A stretch of 64,000 bases of DNA from DASWJS01 sp036397035 (lineage in GTDB: Bacteria; Actinomycetota; AC-67), in the NCBI GenBank assembly GCA_036397035.1, contig DASWJS010000017.1, forward strand, positions 62,001 to 126,000, written 5' to 3'. Within the stretch, counting starts at the first letter, position 1. Each line of letters opens with the position of its first letter. The translations under genes and the position numbers were made by a program. The notes below the pieces were generated by a model. The model saw only the letters and a program-made list of their open reading frames with translations, searched no databases and had not been told where the DNA came from. Of this stretch, positions 62,248 through 64,000 are shown in pieces.

Positions 62248-63296
62248 CCCTCACCGTCCCCCGCGGGCAACCAGAATGCGAACACGGTACCCGAGGGGTC
62301 GGTCCGTTCGATCGCGATTTCCCCGCCGTGGGCTTCGATGATGCCCTTGCAGATGTAGAGCCCGAGTCCCGTGCCCGACGAGTGCCGCTCGCCGGTGCCC
62401 TTCCGGTAGAACTTCGTGAACACGTACGGCACGTGCCGCGCCGCGATCCCGGGCCCCGCATCGGCGACGCGCACCGTCACGCGTTCGTCGTCCGCTTCGC
62501 CGGTGACCGCGATGGGACCGGGGTCGGCGTGACGGACCGCGTTCTCGACCAGGTTCACGAGCACCTGCTCGACCTTGCCCGGGTCGGCGACGACCTTGGG
62601 GAACGGCTCGGGGAACGTGCTCGTGATCGCATGATTCTTGGCGTCCATGTCGATGCGCTCGGCCACCTGGGTCGCCAGCTCCGCCAGGTCGAGCACCTGC
62701 TTCTTGACCTCGAGCCGTCCGGCCTCCAGGCGCGACAGGTCCAGCAGGTCCTTCAGCAGCCGGTTCATCCGGTCGGCGTCCCAGTCGATGGTCGTGAGCA
62801 TGTGCAGCTTCTGCTCGTCGGTGAAGCGCTCCCAGTTGCGCCGCATCGTCGAGGTGAAGCCCTTGACCGAGGTCAGGGGCGAGCGCAGGTCGTGCGCCAG
62901 GGTCGCGATCAAGTCGTAGGCCGAGCGTTCCGAGAGGTGACGCCTGGACCCGTCGCGGAGCGCGGCGATCACGCGCACGATCGCGCCGGCGTCGTCGCGG
63001 ACGAACGTGGCGCGCAGGGTGACCGGGCGCTCGGAGCCGTCGGCGCGGTAGAGCATGTAGTGGCGCTCGGGCGAGCCGTGCGAGAGCCGGGGCGCGACGG
63101 CGAACGGGTCCAGCTCTTCGTGCACCAGGCTCCCCGCCGCGTCGCGCAAGCGGCAGACGTCGCCGTAGGGCTTGCCGATCGCGTCCGCGCGGCTCCAACC
63201 GGTGAGCCGCTCGGCCTGGCCGTTCAGGTCTTCGATGGCCCGATCCGGCCCGACGACGATCACCGCATCGGGCAGCAAGTCGAAGAGTTCATCCAC
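62244..63296 (-). CDS. Soluble PAS-domain histidine kinase
   Basis: About 350 residues. GTG start 7 nt after GGAGGG, overlapping the methyltransferase gene by 8 nt. PAS domain (~1-115: LFDLLPDAVIVVGPDRAIED), HisKA with phospho-His in LAHDLRSPLTSVKGF, HATPase_c with N box NLVENAVRHAD, DAGPGI and GTGLGLYICKGIIEAHGG. There is no membrane segment or signal peptide, so it senses a cytoplasmic cue. No response regulator is adjacent. Co-transcribed with pheST. Confidence 0.93.
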   Translation of the reverse strand: MDELFDLLPDAVIVVGPDRAIEDLNGQAERLTGWSRADAIGKPYGDVCRLRDAAGSLVHEELDPFAVAPRLSHGSPERHYMLYRADGSERPVTLRATFVRDDAGAIVRVIAALRDGSRRHLSERSAYDLIATLAHDLRSPLTSVKGFTSTMRRNWERFTDEQKLHMLTTIDWDADRMNRLLKDLLDLSRLEAGRLEVKKQVLDLAELATQVAERIDMDAKNHAITSTFPEPFPKVVADPGKVEQVLVNLVENAVRHADPGPIAVTGEADDERVTVRVADAGPGIAARHVPYVFTKFYRKGTGERHSSGTGLGLYICKGIIEAHGGEIAIERTDPSGTVFAFWLPAGDGEG

Positions 63297-64000
63297 GGGA
63301 GCGCCCTCCGCGTGACTGCCGGGTCCATTCATACAAGACCTGCGCCGTCCACAGCGATAACGGCAGCGGTGCGTCCGCCACGCCCACGACCACGTCGGCC
63401 GCCGCGCCGTCGTCACCGTCGTCGCCGCAGACCGACAGGCAGATCGCGCCGCCGAGGTCCGCCTCCCACGGGGGCGGTCCTTCGCCGAGCCGCACGACCC
63501 GCGCGCCCGCTTCCCGCGCTCGGTCCAGCGCCGCCCCGGCGCGCGCGGCGGCGCGCATCCGCAACCGGAAGTGCGCGCCGGCCGCCGCCCGGATCACGTT
63601 CGGGGCGAGCACGTCGGCACAGCGCGGCCCGATGACGACCTCCTCGCCGCCGTGAGCCGCGAAGGCCGCCAGGATCGCCGCGAGCGTTCGCGGGTCGTGG
63701 ACGCCGGAGAGCACCAAGCCCGGCGCGGCGCCGGCCTCGGACTGCGGCTGGACGGCCAGCGTGCCGACGCCGAGCACGTCGGGCGCCGGCATGCCCGAGG
63801 CGATCGACTCCATCAGCTCGACCGACACGGCACGCAGCGTCACCGAGGACGCGGACGCGCGCTCCAGCAACGCCGCCGAGCGCCGCTCGGCCCGGCCGGA
63901 GTAGAACACCTCGTCTACCGCGCCCGCCTCGAGGGCGGCGCCGACCGCTCGCCTGCCTTCGATCAGCACGTGCGAGGTTCGCTCCCGCCACTGCCGCTTT
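63289..64000 (-). CDS. SpoU/TrmH-type RNA methyltransferase with degenerate motifs, 5' end outside window
   Basis: The frame stays open to the window edge (RQWRERTSHVLIEGRRAV reads as the usual substrate-binding start), so a few residues are missing. About 236 residues are visible. Position upstream of pheS matches actinobacterial tsnR-type 23S methyltransferases. Motif 2 is recognisable (LAPNVIRAAAGAHFRL). Motif 1 lacks the usual NxGxxxR (here DPRTLAAILAA), and motif 3 lacks the GxEGxG and SLNVSxA residues (here CLSVCGDDG and LPLSLWTAQVLYEW). It may be inactive or altered in function. Confidence 0.8.
   Translation of the reverse strand, partial: KRQWRERTSHVLIEGRRAVGAALEAGAVDEVFYSGRAERRSAALLERASASSVTLRAVSVELMESIASGMPAPDVLGVGTLAVQPQSEAGAAPGLVLSGVHDPRTLAAILAAFAAHGGEEVVIGPRCADVLAPNVIRAAAGAHFRLRMRAAARAGAALDRAREAGARVVRLGEGPPPWEADLGGAICLSVCGDDGDDGAAADVVVGVADAPLPLSLWTAQVLYEWTRQSRGGRSRG

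Overview
This window comes from a high-GC Gram-positive chromosome, most likely a member of Actinomycetota outside the well-studied genera. Three things point there. The first is the GC-rich coding bias. The second is a gene order typical of that phylum, read from the right edge on the minus strand: SpoU methyltransferase, pheS-pheT, argC-J-B-D-(two inserted genes)-F-R-G-H, polX, mpg, tyrS, and further left nadK-steA-mctB-pyrG-ald-xerD. The third is a 23S rRNA of about 3.1 kb once introns are removed, the size expected for the phylum. No tRNA, prophage, insertion sequence or CRISPR array was seen.

Layout. 1-5.9 kb: the end of an exopolysaccharide or cell-surface locus (partial secreted protein, sugar-1-phosphate transferase, XRE regulator, pentapeptide-repeat protein, flippase) and two small sensor/receiver-like genes. 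5.9-14 kb: minus-strand housekeeping genes (DksA/TraR-like protein, xerD, ald, pyrG, MraY-like transferase, mctB, steA, nadK). 14-18.4 kb: SCP2-like protein, rhomboid protease, HAD-GNAT fusion, DUF1015 protein and a small membrane protein. 18.4-35.3 kb: two complete branched-chain-amino-acid-type (HAAT) ABC transporters on the plus strand. The first has a LivM-LivG fusion. The second has a LivH-LivM-LivG triple fusion in a tight operon with a 1019-residue extracellular protein, two lipoproteins and a metallo-beta-lactamase-fold hydrolase. 35.3-37.4 kb: four small secreted proteins on the minus strand, three apparently distant paralogues.

37.6-42.7 kb: a 23S-5S rRNA unit on the minus strand with no 16S gene beside it. 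The 23S gene is interrupted by two group I introns, at E. coli positions 1931 and 2604 by alignment from memory. Each encodes a single-motif LAGLIDADG homing endonuclease, and the two endonucleases are clearly related. A 17-bp processing stem, a boxA-like element, a consensus promoter and an unexpected intrinsic-terminator-like hairpin in the leader surround the unit. This is the most striking part of the window.

42.8-64 kb: a CAP-domain secreted protein, tyrS, a class A penicillin-binding protein with a lipoprotein-type signal, mpg, polX, and the whole cyclic arginine pathway as one minus-strand operon from a TTGACT-N17-TAGGCT promoter that overlaps a candidate ArgR site. A response-regulator receiver and a cytochrome c sit between argD and argF. 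pheST, a soluble PAS histidine kinase and a SpoU-type methyltransferase with eroded motifs, cut by the window edge, close the region.

The window is densely packed. Many starts overlap the previous stop (ATGA, GTGA, TAATG), and several start codons lie only 6-11 nt after a -10-like hexamer, which suggests leaderless mRNAs.
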